64,000 nucleotides of DNA from Bordetella parapertussis (GCA_945883145.1 CAMCXB010000003.1:1-64000); one strand, 5' to 3'. Positions 9,223-19,760 are shown, counted from the first letter of the stretch. Notes: a model not told the origin generated them from the sequence alone. Program-made: numbers and translations.

Positions 9223-9759
9223 TTACTCTTCTTCCTCTTGAAAAGAAAAAGGCAGTTGCCCAGCTTTGATTCTGTCATGTGACATAAAGCTTGCTGCTAG
9301 ACCAAACCATTCTTCATGCGGAATAACTCTTTCAGCCAGCTCAACCAATTCTTCGCGCTTGCATAAGCGTGTGTAAATCGTTGAACAGCATAATTCAATC
9401 GACGAATAGACTTCATCCATCTTGAATAATCCTTCACGTATGACTTGTTGCAAGCGCACACGTAATTTGCATAAGATAGAAAAACAATATTGGCTCAGGC
9501 TATCTAATTCATCGAGCAACGTATCTGCCTCACGCGTGAATTTACGCAAAGCAGGAACAATAAAAATTTCGACTTTCCGTTGCTGACAATATTGCTCGAA
9601 TTGTGAAAGACGATTCAACATGGATTCAAATTCCATGCTGCTGACATGATTAAGATTTTTAATACTACTCAAGATAGTTTGCTGCAAAGCTGAAAAATTC
9701 CAGCGCATATTTTCTTGCTCGAGTTTGAGAGTCACGATTGAATAGGTAGCAGTAAGCAT
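9223..9759 (-). CDS. Conserved-type hypothetical helical protein
   Basis: 178 residues with no recognised domain. It is predominantly helical by inspection and has several cysteines (QYCQQRK, QYCFSILCKLR, LCCSTIYTRLCKRE). A short segment, HEEWFGLAASFMSHDRIKAG, precedes an acidic QEEEE tail. There is no signal peptide or membrane helix. The ATG at 9759 has AGGA about 9 bases upstream, which supports it as a real gene. It lies upstream of glnA on the same strand, beyond the glnA enhancer, so a shared transcript is not required. The function cannot be assigned. Confidence 0.6.
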   Translation of the reverse strand: MLTATYSIVTLKLEQENMRWNFSALQQTILSSIKNLNHVSSMEFESMLNRLSQFEQYCQQRKVEIFIVPALRKFTREADTLLDELDSLSQYCFSILCKLRVRLQQVIREGLFKMDEVYSSIELCCSTIYTRLCKREELVELAERVIPHEEWFGLAASFMSHDRIKAGQLPFSFQEEEE

Positions 9760-9879
9760 TGCAGTTCCTGAGCCATACTAGATTGGAGCTTCTAGTATAG
9801 GAACAAGAATGCAGCACACGCTTGAGCAAAAACAAAATAAACTAACAAGAAGGCACGAGAAAACAGCGTGCAAACAGAC

Positions 9880-11553
9880 TTACGCGATTTTTACTGCGTG
9901 TTCACGCGTTGAATGAAAAGTAACAGCTGGCCAGCGTTCTTGGGTTAACTTTAGATTCACACCTGAACTAGCCAAATAAGCTAAATTGCCCGCTGCATCA
10001 TGCGAGAGATTGGCTCCCGCTGAAGATTTTTCAAAATCAGCCAACATACGTTTGTCATCGCAAGAAACCCAACGTGCACTACTAATACTAGCGGTTTCAA
10101 ATACAGCATCCACACCGTATTCATTCATGAGACGACTGGCAACAACTTCAAACTGCAACACACCAACCGCGCCTAAAATCAAATCACCACCGATTACAGG
10201 CTTAAATACCTGCACAGCACCCTCTTCACCTAACTGCTGCAAACCTTTATGCAGCTGTTTAATTTTTAATGGATTGCGGATACGCACAACCCGAAAAAAA
10301 TCTGGCGCAAAATAAGGAATGCCAGTGAACTGTAATGCTTCACCTTCGGAAAAACTATCGCCGATTTGCATATTGCCGTGATTCGGCAAACCTATGATGT
10401 CACCTGCATAAGCTTCTTCTACTTGTTCACGTGATGAAGCCATGAAGGTCACAACGGAAGATACTTTGACATCGCGGTTTAAACGCAAATGCCTAACCTT
10501 CATGCCGCGTTCAAAATGTCCTGAGCACACACGTAAAAAAGCAATACGATCACGATGCGCCGGATCCATGTTGGCTTGAATCTTAAATATAAAACCAGAG
10601 AAGGGTTGTTCATCCGGTTGTACAAGACGAGCAGTAGCATCACGCTCGCGTGGTGGCTGTGCCCAATCTAATAAAGCATCCAAAATTTCACGCACACCGA
10701 AATTATTAATCGCTGAACCAAAAAATACGGGAGTTTGCTTACCAGATAAGAAAGCCTCTAAATCAAATGGATGTGATGCGCCATGCACTAATTCGACTTC
10801 CATTTTTAACTGCTCTATTTCCAAAGGAAACATCTCAGCTAAACGAGGATTATCGATACCTTTAATGATTTCAAATTCTTGATCGGCTTTTTCACTACCA
10901 GCAGCAAAGAGCATGATTTCATCACGCAGCAAGTGATACACACCGCGAAAGGATTTACCCATACCGATAGGCCAAGTAACTGGCGCACACTGAATTTCTA
11001 GTACCGACTCTAATTCATCTAAGAGCTCAAGCGGATCACGGGTTTCCCTATCCATCTTGTTCATGAAAGTGATGATAGGCGTATTGCGCATACGGCAAAC
11101 ATTGAGCAACTTAATCGTTTGTGCTTCAACGCCTTTTGCTGCATCAATCACCATTAAGGCAGAATCGACTGCGGTGAGTACTCGATACGTGTCTTCAGAA
11201 AAATCTTGGTGACCGGGTGTGTCGAGCAAATTCACCACATGATCGCGATACTCAAACTGCATCACAGAGCTAGCTACAGAAATGCCACGCTGCTTTTCAA
11301 TTTCCATCCAGTCTGAGGTAGCGTGACGGCCGCTCTTACGCGCTTTGACTGTACCTGCTAATTGAATTGCGCCTGAAAACAAGAGTAATTTCTCAGTCAG
11401 CGTGGTCTTACCTGCATCCGGATGGGAGATAATTCCAAAGGTGCGACGACGAGCCACTTCGCGCTTGATTAAATCTCGCGAAACAACAGGATTGGCACCT
11501 CCACTTTCTTCCTGTTGCGAAGAAAGGGAATCGGATTCAGTTTGACTACTCAT
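9880..11553 (-). CDS. prfC: Peptide chain release factor 3
   Basis: GTPase that recycles RF1/RF2 from the ribosome after termination. The 557-residue protein contains the G1 loop SHPDAGKT at 43-50, [18 protein letters not shown] (switch I region), DTPGHQDF (G3) and NKMD (G4), followed by the RF3-type domains II and III. It is about 25-30 residues longer than typical RF3 because of a Ser/Glu/Gln-rich N-terminal leader ([16 protein letters not shown]). The ATG at 11553 lacks a clear ribosome binding site; the frame extends 17 codons further upstream. Confidence 0.94.
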   Translation of the reverse strand: MSSQTESDSLSSQQEESGGANPVVSRDLIKREVARRRTFGIISHPDAGKTTLTEKLLLFSGAIQLAGTVKARKSGRHATSDWMEIEKQRGISVASSVMQFEYRDHVVNLLDTPGHQDFSEDTYRVLTAVDSALMVIDAAKGVEAQTIKLLNVCRMRNTPIITFMNKMDRETRDPLELLDELESVLEIQCAPVTWPIGMGKSFRGVYHLLRDEIMLFAAGSEKADQEFEIIKGIDNPRLAEMFPLEIEQLKMEVELVHGASHPFDLEAFLSGKQTPVFFGSAINNFGVREILDALLDWAQPPRERDATARLVQPDEQPFSGFIFKIQANMDPAHRDRIAFLRVCSGHFERGMKVRHLRLNRDVKVSSVVTFMASSREQVEEAYAGDIIGLPNHGNMQIGDSFSEGEALQFTGIPYFAPDFFRVVRIRNPLKIKQLHKGLQQLGEEGAVQVFKPVIGGDLILGAVGVLQFEVVASRLMNEYGVDAVFETASISSARWVSCDDKRMLADFEKSSAGANLSHDAAGNLAYLASSGVNLKLTQERWPAVTFHSTREHAVKIA

Positions 11554-12244
11554 AGTTGAATGGTAATTGAGAAAAATTCTGGCGAGCTGTGTGCATTCAC
11601 ACACTGCACTTACTCAGCACATCAAGCAAAATTGATCTGTGATGATGCGAGCATACCGAAATGGCAAGCACAGCAATAAGATCGATTTGTTTAGCAAGGC
11701 GAGAGTCTAGCCGCTTTGCGATGTTTAGTCTAATGATTACAAATTGATTACTGCTAGATTCTAGAATTCAGCGCAATAGCTATTAAACGTCTTGCTTACA
11801 TCGCGCTTACTGAAAAGTTACCCACAGATTCCGTGGATAGCTCTGTGGATAAATCCTCTTAAACAGACTTAAGCGTTTGATTTCTCACACTTGTTTTTAT
11901 ATGGACTCAGATTGAGCAATGCACAGCATTGTGAATAAAAATCAAAATAGCAAGTCACAACGTTGCGCCATGCAAGCGAAAGTTCAACCAAAAAAATTCA
12001 TGAAGTTAAGAACTCTGCATCATGCAGTGACAAAATAAACATAAGCATTTACATCACCACAAAAAGAAAACCCGCTAGGAAATACATCCTAGCGGGTTAT
12101 TGTCCCCTCTCAAACTCTTCAAGAGATAGATTTATTTTTTTAACTGCGAAATCATTTTGCTTGAGTTCTACGCATAAGTCATCTTGCGCTGCACAAACTC
12201 AAATTACCCACAAAAAAATAGCAATATTGAAATTTTTTAGTGTA
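11554..12244. other. Intergenic region with DnaA-box-like cluster
   Basis: About 690 bases without a credible gene. At 11818-11852 there are three DnaA-box-like 9-mers: TTACCCACA (+), CTATCCACG (-) and a perfect TTATCCACA (-, 11844-11852); another TTACCCACA lies near 12203. A terminator for the converging benzoate operon is at 12060-12098. A 97-codon plus-strand frame at 11963-12256 crosses that terminator and has no protein-like features. Confidence 0.5.
12060..12098 (-). terminator. Terminator of the boxCBA operon
   Basis: AACCCGCTAGGA (12069-12080) and TCCTAGCGGGTT (12087-12098) form a perfect 12-base stem with a 6-base loop. On the minus strand it is followed by TTCTTTTTG. It lies about 150 bases after the last operon gene. 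Confidence 0.88.
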
Positions 12245-13750
12245 TTAACTTGCTAACTCTTGCCAATAACGCTGATGTAATAAAGGACTAATTCGATAAC
12301 GCTCACTGCGATACATCATAAACAAATGCTCTAGCAATTGCGACACCGAGACTGCACCTATTTGCTGTAACCATTCAAACGGCCCTGCTGGATAATTCGT
12401 TCCTAACTTCATAGCCTGATCCGCTGCCTGCTCACTACACACACCCTGCCAAACTGCATCAGCAGCTTCGTTAATCAACATGGCAATCGTTCTAGCTATG
12501 AGTAAGCCAGAGATATCACGCATGGCCACAGGCTGTATTCCTGCATGCTGCAATGTCGTTTCAATCTGTGCACGCTGCGTTGTATCGAGTGATGGTGCAT
12601 AAGAGAGTGGCAAGGCATTACTTTTATCTGTGAAAATTGGCCAATCTATGACAGCGCAATTTGCCTGACCACGTTCAAAAGATAATTGCACTGCAGTTCG
12701 ACCATCACATAAATGACATTCCGTTTCACCTATCAACAGTCCCTGCCAATCGGCATCTGCATCATGCGTCACTTCAACTCCACGCAATTGACAGATCTCC
12801 ATAAAACGCTTCAGCAATGGTGAGTTACCCATCACATGCATAGTAAGTTCTTGCCCAGTCGCGGCTTGATGCGTGAGTGGCACTGGCACTCCGTCATAAA
12901 ATCCTTTGCCTACCTTGCGACCTAAACGTCCTCCATCTAATAATGCTTTTTGCACTAATGAAGGTTGATAACGTTTATCACCATAATTTGCATCAAAGAC
13001 TGAATTCGTCACAGCATAGTTAATGTCATGACCAATTAAATCCATTAATTCGCAAGGCCCCATACGAAAACCTACGCTACGTAGTGCAAAATCAATTTCA
13101 GCAGGGCTTGCTGCTTGTTCTTGCAAGAGCTGTAGGGTCTCAGCATAGAAAGGACGTGCAATACGATTGACAATAAATCCTGGAGTAGATTTCGCATGCA
13201 CAGCAGTTTTACCCCAAGCCTGTGCTAAATCAAATACGGCATCAGCATAAGACTGCTGCGTCTCTGCACCTGAAACCACTTCGACTAATTTCATCAGTGG
13301 TACAGGATTGAAGAAATGCATGCCTACTACACGCTCAGGATGTTGCAAACCATTAGCAATCGCTGTAATGGAAATGGAGGAGGTATTACTCGCTAAGATT
13401 GCGTGACTTGCGACATACTGCTCTAACTCACTCAGAAGCATTTGCTTGGCTTCTAGATTTTCTACGATGACTTCAACTACTAAAGCAGCATCTGAAAAAT
13501 CAGCAAGATTAGTGACAGGTGTAATACGACTTAAGAGAGCGCTACGTTGCGCTTCATCCATGCGTCCCTTACTAACTAGCCCTGTCAAAGCAGTACCAAT
13601 ACTGGTATGAGCGGCAGCGGCAGCACCTTCTCTGACATCAAGCAATTTAACAACATGCCCTGCTGCTGCCGCGACTTGTGCAATGCCTACACCCATGGTG
13701 CCCGCACCAATCACACCAATCACTGCATCAGCTTGCATGTGCATAGTCAT
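12245..13750 (-). CDS. paaH: 3-hydroxyacyl-CoA dehydrogenase (PaaH-type)
   Basis: NAD-dependent oxidation of a 3-hydroxyacyl-CoA; in this operon most likely 3-hydroxyadipyl-CoA to 3-oxoadipyl-CoA, downstream of the ring-cleaved benzoyl-CoA product. The 501-residue protein has a Rossmann motif GAGTMG at 15-20, the SNTSS segment near 120 and MHFFNPVPLMKLVEVV typical of the family. Two C-terminal helical domains follow, the second a duplicated one as in PaaH/PaaC (about 500 residues). The substrate is inferred from context. It begins 5 bases after the boxA stop. Confidence 0.88.
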   Translation of the reverse strand: MTMHMQADAVIGVIGAGTMGVGIAQVAAAAGHVVKLLDVREGAAAAAHTSIGTALTGLVSKGRMDEAQRSALLSRITPVTNLADFSDAALVVEVIVENLEAKQMLLSELEQYVASHAILASNTSSISITAIANGLQHPERVVGMHFFNPVPLMKLVEVVSGAETQQSYADAVFDLAQAWGKTAVHAKSTPGFIVNRIARPFYAETLQLLQEQAASPAEIDFALRSVGFRMGPCELMDLIGHDINYAVTNSVFDANYGDKRYQPSLVQKALLDGGRLGRKVGKGFYDGVPVPLTHQAATGQELTMHVMGNSPLLKRFMEICQLRGVEVTHDADADWQGLLIGETECHLCDGRTAVQLSFERGQANCAVIDWPIFTDKSNALPLSYAPSLDTTQRAQIETTLQHAGIQPVAMRDISGLLIARTIAMLINEAADAVWQGVCSEQAADQAMKLGTNYPAGPFEWLQQIGAVSVSQLLEHLFMMYRSERYRISPLLHQRYWQELAS

Positions 13751-13755
13751 TTAAG

Positions 13756-14976
13756 TTAGTACGTCTCAACATGGAAGCGACCTTCACTCACCATTTTTTC
13801 ATGGCAGGCAGTCCAGTCTAAACCTGCATCGTCACACAGCGCTTGAAATGCCTCCATCACACCGGCTTCCATGCCCTTCAAGCCACAAATATAAACGTAA
13901 GTATCAGACTGCAAAAGTTGTGCAACGTTCGCACCTGCCTCACGTAATTTATCTTGTACATAAGCACGCGCTTGATCATCTGCACGCGAAAAAGCTAGAT
14001 GCACATCGATTAAATCTGGAGGTAATTTTAATAAAGGTCCGAAGTATGGCAATTCACCTGATCGTCGCGCACCAAAGAACAACATCATCTTGCCACCCAC
14101 ACCAGCACCCTTAGCTTGTAAGCGACGCCTATACTCAGTCATGCCACGCATAGGCGCAGCGCCGGTTCCTGTGCAAATCATAATCAGATTAGAACCTGCA
14201 TGATTCGGCATTAAGAAGCTAGCACCATAAGGTCCAGTAATCTGTACTTTGTCACCTTTTTGCAGATCACATAAATAATTTGAACCTACACCATGCACAG
14301 GTTTTCCATCATGATCTGTAACGACACGTTTTACTGTGAGTGCAAAATTATTATGCCCTTCACGTTCACCATCACGCGCACTCGCCACCGAATACATACG
14401 TAAATAATGTGGCTTGCCAGATGCATCAACGCCAGGTGGAATCACACCAACAGACTGTCCTTCTAATAAAGGAAAAATCTGATTACCAAAATCAAGCACG
14501 ATATGACGTATATCACTCTCTGCATCGGCATCAGTCAGTCTAAAGTTACCTGCGACAGTTACAGTCAGTGGATTTTTTAAATCATGCAAATGCAAATGCG
14601 GTTGCATTGCAGATTGCGGTGCGTGTAATGATGTGTGTGAAGTCGCTGCATTATGTTGATTGGTCTCTCCTGCTTCTGGCAATGAACCATGTACGACTAA
14701 CTCAACTGGGGCTGGTAATTCATCCCATAGTAATTGCTCTTCAACGGAGTAAGGCGAAACTTTGAGCACTGTATGCCAATGATCAATTGATCCCGTAGGA
14801 CATGGCGGCACACAAGCATTGCAGCCGTTGCAAATTGAAGGATCCACCACATAATTACGATCATCATGCGTGATCGCATCAATCGGACAAGTCTCTTCAC
14901 AGGTATTGCAACGTATGCAAACCTCGGGATCAATTAGGTGCTGCTTGAGCAGCACCTCAGCTTCGGAAGCACCCAT
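13756..14976 (-). CDS. boxA: Benzoyl-CoA 2,3-epoxidase reductase component BoxA
   Basis: NADPH-dependent FAD/iron-sulfur reductase that passes electrons to BoxB. Two 4Fe-4S motifs are present: C20-C23-C26-C30 and C49-C52-C55-C59. A His-rich linker (about 105-130) is followed by a ferredoxin-NADP reductase-like module with YLRMYSVAS (FAD) and [14 protein letters not shown] (NADP). At 406 residues it is normal in length. It starts 3 bases after the boxB stop, indicating translational coupling, although no clear ribosome binding site is seen. Confidence 0.95.
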   Translation of the reverse strand: MGASEAEVLLKQHLIDPEVCIRCNTCEETCPIDAITHDDRNYVVDPSICNGCNACVPPCPTGSIDHWHTVLKVSPYSVEEQLLWDELPAPVELVVHGSLPEAGETNQHNAATSHTSLHAPQSAMQPHLHLHDLKNPLTVTVAGNFRLTDADAESDIRHIVLDFGNQIFPLLEGQSVGVIPPGVDASGKPHYLRMYSVASARDGEREGHNNFALTVKRVVTDHDGKPVHGVGSNYLCDLQKGDKVQITGPYGASFLMPNHAGSNLIMICTGTGAAPMRGMTEYRRRLQAKGAGVGGKMMLFFGARRSGELPYFGPLLKLPPDLIDVHLAFSRADDQARAYVQDKLREAGANVAQLLQSDTYVYICGLKGMEAGVMEAFQALCDDAGLDWTACHEKMVSEGRFHVETY

Positions 14977-14979
14977 AGA

Positions 14980-16407
14980 TTAATTGAAACGAATATATTC
15001 AAAATCTACAGCTTGACGATTGATACCAATATTTGGTGGCGCAATCCAATTTGCCATCTTACCGGTTTCAACCACACGACCCATCAGTGAAGCCACATAG
15101 GCACGATCTTCCTCTGAAGGCAACCAATCGCGTACATGAGCTTGCCACTCTGTTTCAGACAGTATTTGACCATCTGGTGAAATACGAATGCCTGCAAAGG
15201 TACCAATGTGACGATTAAATGCTTTATGTGGTGCTTGTAAACGGAAAGATAAACCTGCTTTCTCTATCACTTTATTCCAACGATTAATACCAGCGACAGA
15301 ATCTTTGATGTAATCATCACGCAGCAACTCATTCAATGAATTCAGCAATGGCACTTCACGTTCAACTAATTTACCGTTAGAGACTTCCAAAATCTTGTAA
15401 TGATCACCTTTCAACATATGATCATCATCACGCTTGGTTTCTTCGTAACGACCTTTTAAACCAGCGCTATAGAAAGTCGCAGCATTCGAAGATTGATCCG
15501 CACCAAATAAATCGATGGTGACGCTGAAATGGAAATTCAAATAACGTTGTATGGTCGGCAGATCAATCACACCATGTGAACGCACTTGTGCAGGATCTTC
15601 AATGCCATGTTGCTTCATGATTTCGCAAGTACGTTGAATCGTGCGTGAAATACCTGACTCACCCACAAACATATGATGCGCTTCTTCCGTCAACATAAAA
15701 CGGCAAGTGCGTGAGAGTGGATCAAAACCTGATTCTGCTAATGCGCATAATTGGAATTTACCGTCACGATCTGTGAAATACGTGAACATGTAAAACGCCA
15801 ACCAATCTGGCGTCTCTTCGTTAAAGGCTTCGAGTATGCGTGGATTATCTTGATCACCTGAATTACGCTGCAAGAGTGATTCTGCTTCTTCACGACCATC
15901 ACGACCAAAATATTTATGCAGCAAATACACCATCGCCCACAAGTGACGACCTTCCTCTACATTAATTTGAAACAGATTTCGTAAGTCGTATTGTGAAGGT
16001 GCAGTTAATCCTAAATGACGTTGCTGCTCTACCGACGCAGGTTCGGTGTCACCTTGGGTGACGATGATGCGACGTAAATTCGCACGATGTTCGCCAGGCA
16101 CGTCTTGCCATGCTGCGTCGCCTTTGTTCTCACCAAAATTCACTTTACGTTCTTGATCTTGCGCAGCCAGAAAAATACCCCAACGATAGTCAGGCATCTT
16201 CACATGACCAAACTGTGCCCAACCTTCAGGTGTAGTGTTGATAGCAGTACGTAAATACACATCGAATCCTTGTGAACCATCTGGACCCATATCATTCCAC
16301 CATTGCAGATAATTCGGCTGCCAATGTTCTAGTGCACGCTGCAAGGTGCGGTCCTCTGACAAATTCACGTTATTCGGAATTTTTTCACTGTAATCAATAG
16401 CGCTCAC
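14980..16407 (-). CDS. boxB: Benzoyl-CoA 2,3-epoxidase oxygenase component BoxB
   Basis: Diiron oxygenase that converts benzoyl-CoA, O2 and reductant to 2,3-epoxybenzoyl-CoA. The 475-residue length is typical. The two carboxylate/histidine iron-binding segments are visible as EEGRH at 151-155 and EEAHHMF at 241-247. A GTG start at 16407 with AGGAGA immediately upstream is well supported. It follows boxC after 38 bases and is tightly coupled to boxA. Confidence 0.96.
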   Translation of the reverse strand: MSAIDYSEKIPNNVNLSEDRTLQRALEHWQPNYLQWWNDMGPDGSQGFDVYLRTAINTTPEGWAQFGHVKMPDYRWGIFLAAQDQERKVNFGENKGDAAWQDVPGEHRANLRRIIVTQGDTEPASVEQQRHLGLTAPSQYDLRNLFQINVEEGRHLWAMVYLLHKYFGRDGREEAESLLQRNSGDQDNPRILEAFNEETPDWLAFYMFTYFTDRDGKFQLCALAESGFDPLSRTCRFMLTEEAHHMFVGESGISRTIQRTCEIMKQHGIEDPAQVRSHGVIDLPTIQRYLNFHFSVTIDLFGADQSSNAATFYSAGLKGRYEETKRDDDHMLKGDHYKILEVSNGKLVEREVPLLNSLNELLRDDYIKDSVAGINRWNKVIEKAGLSFRLQAPHKAFNRHIGTFAGIRISPDGQILSETEWQAHVRDWLPSEEDRAYVASLMGRVVETGKMANWIAPPNIGINRQAVDFEYIRFN

Positions 16408-16445
16408 GATTTCTCCTGAATAGAATATTTTTATTTGATCAAAAA

Positions 16446-18104
16446 TTAAATACGTTCAAAATTAAACTTTGCTTTGCTACCACTACCATAAACTTTTAAT
16501 GCACCGCTTTCACCCACTGCATTTGGTCGTATGAATATCCAATTTTGCCAAGCAGATAAACGACCAAATACACGCGTTGCCATGTTTTCTTTACCATTGA
16601 AACGTAAATTCGCTTCTAGTCCTGTTAATGCATCCGGAGACATGCTGGCACGCTCTTCTAATGCCAAACGAATTTCATCTGCCCAATCGATGTCATCTAA
16701 GTCTGCAGTGATTAAACCTAAGCTCATCGCATCTTCTGCATGCAATGCCTCACCCACTCGAGCATGTACTGCAGCGATGCTTGCAGCATCGTCATAGAAA
16801 CGACGTGCTATCCGTGATTGACCTGTAATCATAGGCAGCAAACCAAAATTCATTGCAGACAAAGTCAGCTGTGGTGCCTTCTCAGGTGAGTCTGGCAATG
16901 ACAACATATAAGTACGATCTGCCATGAAAGCGAACTCGGCTAAACAACCTGCAAAGCAAGTGTTCTCATCGATGAGCGCAAATAAACTACGCGATGACAC
17001 ATCAATACGTGCAAAGGTACGACGCATGAGTCCTAAGGTTTCACGCACTAACCAATGCGACTGATGCGCAACGATGGCAGCATCTGCAGCTAATACATGG
17101 TTTGCATCACCACTGGTTTTTAGCAACCATGTACCAATCTCAATTTCATTGGTACGTAAATGCAAAATCGCATCATCACATTCACGTGTCATTTGCAAAG
17201 GCCACCAATGCACACCTTGCGCTTCAATTGCAGCAATATCGGTTGCCGGCGCAGTAGTTGGTGCTTGCACTAGCAAGGTTGCCGTACGTGCAGTTCTATC
17301 TATGGTGATTGACACAAATTCATAATGCACGCTATCAGCTTCAATTTTGCGTGACAAAGGTGCGAGCTTCACACCTTGTGCTTGATCGGGTCGATTGCTT
17401 AATGTAGCAAGTTGCATTGCATGGTCTTGTACTGCTTGTGTAAACACAGCAGGTTTAGCGATTGCGTCGACTAATTTCCAATCTTTGGCTTTTTGTCCGC
17501 GTACGCCTTCAGATGTCGTGCAAAAAATATCTGCATGATCATGACGCACTTTACGTTTATCAGTTAAACGTGTCAGTCCACCTGTGCCTGGCAACACACC
17601 GAGTAAAGGTACTTCAGGCAAGCTGACTGCAGAAGAACGATCATCAACTAATAAAATTTCATCGCAAGCAGCTGCAAGTTCATAACCACCACCCGCACAA
17701 GCACCATTCACTGCTGCTAAAAATTTCAAGCCTTCATGTTGACTGGAGTCTTCCAGACCATTGCGTGTCTCGTTGGTGAATTTACAGAAATTGACTTTCC
17801 ATGCATGTGAGGATTTACCCAACATGAAAATATTCGCACCTGAACAGAAGATACGATCACGACCACCTGTAATGACTACGGTCTTGACCGTAGGATGTTC
17901 AAAACGTATGCGTTGCACTGCATCGAAGAGCTCAATATCCACGCCTAAGTCATAAGAATTGAGTTTGAGCTTGTAACCTTCTTTCAGCCCACCATCCTCA
18001 TCGACTTTCATCGTCAAGGTAGCGATGACACCATCGACGCTTAAAGTCCAATGGCGATAATGTTCGGGAGAGGTCTCGTAATTGACGACAAACTGGGCGC
18101 TCAT
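16446..18104 (-). CDS. boxC: 2,3-epoxybenzoyl-CoA dihydrolase BoxC
   Basis: Ring-opening enzyme that hydrolyses 2,3-epoxybenzoyl-CoA to 3,4-dehydroadipyl-CoA semialdehyde and formate. The 552-residue protein is a double-crotonase-like hydratase, with IFCSGANIFMLGKSSHAWK around 105-125 and NGACAGGGYELAAACDEI near 145-160 forming the CoA/oxyanion region. I chose the ATG at 18104 (MSAQFVVNYE) because GGAG precedes it by 6 bases; the frame extends 9 codons upstream through an operator-like sequence. It is the first gene of the boxCBA operon. Confidence 0.95.
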   Translation of the reverse strand: MSAQFVVNYETSPEHYRHWTLSVDGVIATLTMKVDEDGGLKEGYKLKLNSYDLGVDIELFDAVQRIRFEHPTVKTVVITGGRDRIFCSGANIFMLGKSSHAWKVNFCKFTNETRNGLEDSSQHEGLKFLAAVNGACAGGGYELAAACDEILLVDDRSSAVSLPEVPLLGVLPGTGGLTRLTDKRKVRHDHADIFCTTSEGVRGQKAKDWKLVDAIAKPAVFTQAVQDHAMQLATLSNRPDQAQGVKLAPLSRKIEADSVHYEFVSITIDRTARTATLLVQAPTTAPATDIAAIEAQGVHWWPLQMTRECDDAILHLRTNEIEIGTWLLKTSGDANHVLAADAAIVAHQSHWLVRETLGLMRRTFARIDVSSRSLFALIDENTCFAGCLAEFAFMADRTYMLSLPDSPEKAPQLTLSAMNFGLLPMITGQSRIARRFYDDAASIAAVHARVGEALHAEDAMSLGLITADLDDIDWADEIRLALEERASMSPDALTGLEANLRFNGKENMATRVFGRLSAWQNWIFIRPNAVGESGALKVYGSGSKAKFNFERI

Positions 18105-18116
18105 GTGTCTCCGAAT

Positions 18117-18160
18117 TGCACTATGGTGCATTAATTTTCAAGAATAGGCATTATATTGCA
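18117..18160. promoter_or_regulatory. BoxR/BzdR-type operator sites before boxC
   Basis: TGCA-CTATGG-TGCA lies at 18117-18130, and a near copy, GGCA-TTATAT-TGCA, at 18147-18160, exactly 30 bases apart. TGCA-N6-TGCA is the arrangement described for the benzoyl-CoA-responsive repressor BzdR, of which BoxR is a homologue. The sites are 13-56 bases upstream of the boxC start, a suitable position for repression. Binding is inferred. Confidence 0.7.
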
Positions 18161-18221
18161 TTATTATTTCGGGGTCAAACCAAAAGCTTAGTCGCCATAG
18201 TCAACGCAATACAGGAAAAAA

Positions 18222-19175
18222 CTAGGCAGTAAGCAGATTCGGCATGACCGCTTGGTGCGGCTGCAGTTGGGTAATTAATTGGCTAAAAGCCTGCTCAGTA
18301 GTGAGGCCACTGGTATCCACGGTTTTATCTGCCTTGGAGTAAAACTGGGTACGACTTTCTAAGATACGCTTGAGATCTTCCATCGCTTCTCGATTGCCCG
18401 ACATAGGACGCTTATCTCCCTGCGCCAAGACCCTATCCATGTGCTCTTCTGGTTCAGCTTTTAACCAAACCGTATAGCAATGAGAGAGCAATAATTTAAA
18501 AGTCGCCGGTTCAGAAACAATCCCACCAGGGGTGGCAATCACTGCATGCGGATAATGTCTGACCACATCTTCAATTGCGCGTTGTTCATAACGTCGATAG
18601 GCATTTTGTCCATACAGAGCATGAATCTCAGCGATGCCACAGCCGGCTAACTGCTCAATTTGCGAGGACAGCTCTATAAAAGGTGCATGTAATTGCGCCG
18701 CCAACAGTCGACCTAAACTCGACTTACCCGCTCCGCGCAACCCGATCAAAGCAATACGCTGACGACGCGATATTTCACTCACAGGGGATTCAAATAAATC
18801 CGCCAAGGCAGTCCGCGCCTGCGCTAATTCGGCTTCATTGCGACCACGTAGCACTTCACGAATCATCAGCCAATCTGGTGAGGACGTGGTTTCATCGCCC
18901 GTCATTTCAGCTAATGAGCAATTCAGCACGCTACACAACTGGCGCAAGAATTGTATGGACGCATTGCCCACACCAGACTCCACATTTGCCACATGGCGTT
19001 CCGAGACTTCCGCTAACTGCGCCAAGGCCTTACGCGTTAAACCACGACGGGCACGCAAAAGCTTAAGCCGCTCGCCCAAGGCAATCAAAAACGGATCTTT
19101 ATCAGCTTCGGAGAGAGTATTCACAGCAAGGGTCGGTTTATGGAATGGATGGTTGACGCACGCAAGATATTGCAT
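18222..19175 (-). CDS. boxR: Benzoyl-CoA-responsive repressor BoxR (HTH plus shikimate-kinase-like)
   Basis: Represses box genes until benzoyl-CoA binds. The 317-residue protein fuses an XRE-type helix-turn-helix (about 33-92, LAEVSERHVANVESGVGNAS) to a shikimate-kinase-like effector domain with P-loop GLRGAGKS at 145-152. This fusion is diagnostic of the BzdR/BoxR family. The start at 19175 is the only ATG before the HTH; the ribosome binding site is weak. It is divergent from the DUF4863-boxD-bclA side of the cluster. Confidence 0.92.
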   Translation of the reverse strand: MQYLACVNHPFHKPTLAVNTLSEADKDPFLIALGERLKLLRARRGLTRKALAQLAEVSERHVANVESGVGNASIQFLRQLCSVLNCSLAEMTGDETTSSPDWLMIREVLRGRNEAELAQARTALADLFESPVSEISRRQRIALIGLRGAGKSSLGRLLAAQLHAPFIELSSQIEQLAGCGIAEIHALYGQNAYRRYEQRAIEDVVRHYPHAVIATPGGIVSEPATFKLLLSHCYTVWLKAEPEEHMDRVLAQGDKRPMSGNREAMEDLKRILESRTQFYSKADKTVDTSGLTTEQAFSQLITQLQPHQAVMPNLLTA

Positions 19176-19271
19176 TTAAACTTAAATCTGCATGAATTAT
19201 AAATTCAACACCAAAAAATTCCAACATCCAGTTTGTTGCAGGCTTTTACAGCCTATCAAACTGAGCACAAC

Positions 19272-19760
19272 ATGATGTCTATCCATGGGGACGAAGCTTT
19301 GAGCAAAGAACACTTCACTCAGCTAATCGCGGGACTCACCGCTGAGATAGCGAACATGCCTCTAGACCAAGAATTAGCTCGCCACCTGAATGAACAACAT
19401 GGCGCAGACAGCACTTTATTTGCAGAGTTATTTGCCGCCTGTAAGGCGGGTGTTGCTGAAGGCTGGATGTGTAAGCATGAAGGTGGCGGCATACGCTATG
19501 GTCGCGTGATTAAAGCAAGCAGCGACACACATGATTTTTCTGTTGATGTGGTCGACATGAACAACATCGCAGGCCCACATCATGTGCACCCACATGGCGA
19601 GATTGATCTCATCATGCCTTTAACAGCCGGTGCTAGCTTTGATGGTCATCCTGCAGGATGGTGTGTGTATGAAGCAGGCAGTGCTCACTCACCTACTGTC
19701 AGTGCAGGACAAGCACTGGTTCTTTATCTATTGCCACAAGGCGCGATTCAATTTACCTAA
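19272..19760 (+). CDS. DUF4863 family protein of the box cluster
   Basis: About 162 residues matching the DUF4863 family that accompanies benzoyl-CoA genes. The C-terminal half looks like a small cupin barrel, with NIAGPHHVHPHGEIDLIMPL around 110-128 and GHPAGWCVYEAGSAHSP. The histidines H115, H116 and H118 could bind a metal or ligand. I chose the ATG at 19272 over an upstream TTG because it has GAG at a suitable distance; the next codon is also ATG. It is the first gene after the boxR divergence. Its role in the pathway is not known. Confidence 0.75.
   Translation: MMSIHGDEALSKEHFTQLIAGLTAEIANMPLDQELARHLNEQHGADSTLFAELFAACKAGVAEGWMCKHEGGGIRYGRVIKASSDTHDFSVDVVDMNNIAGPHHVHPHGEIDLIMPLTAGASFDGHPAGWCVYEAGSAHSPTVSAGQALVLYLLPQGAIQFT

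Noticed and set aside
11963..12256. 97-codon plus-strand open frame between prfC and the box operon
   Set aside because: It crosses the strong 12-base-stem terminator and overlaps the end of the dehydrogenase gene, has no ribosome binding site, and its composition is not protein-like.
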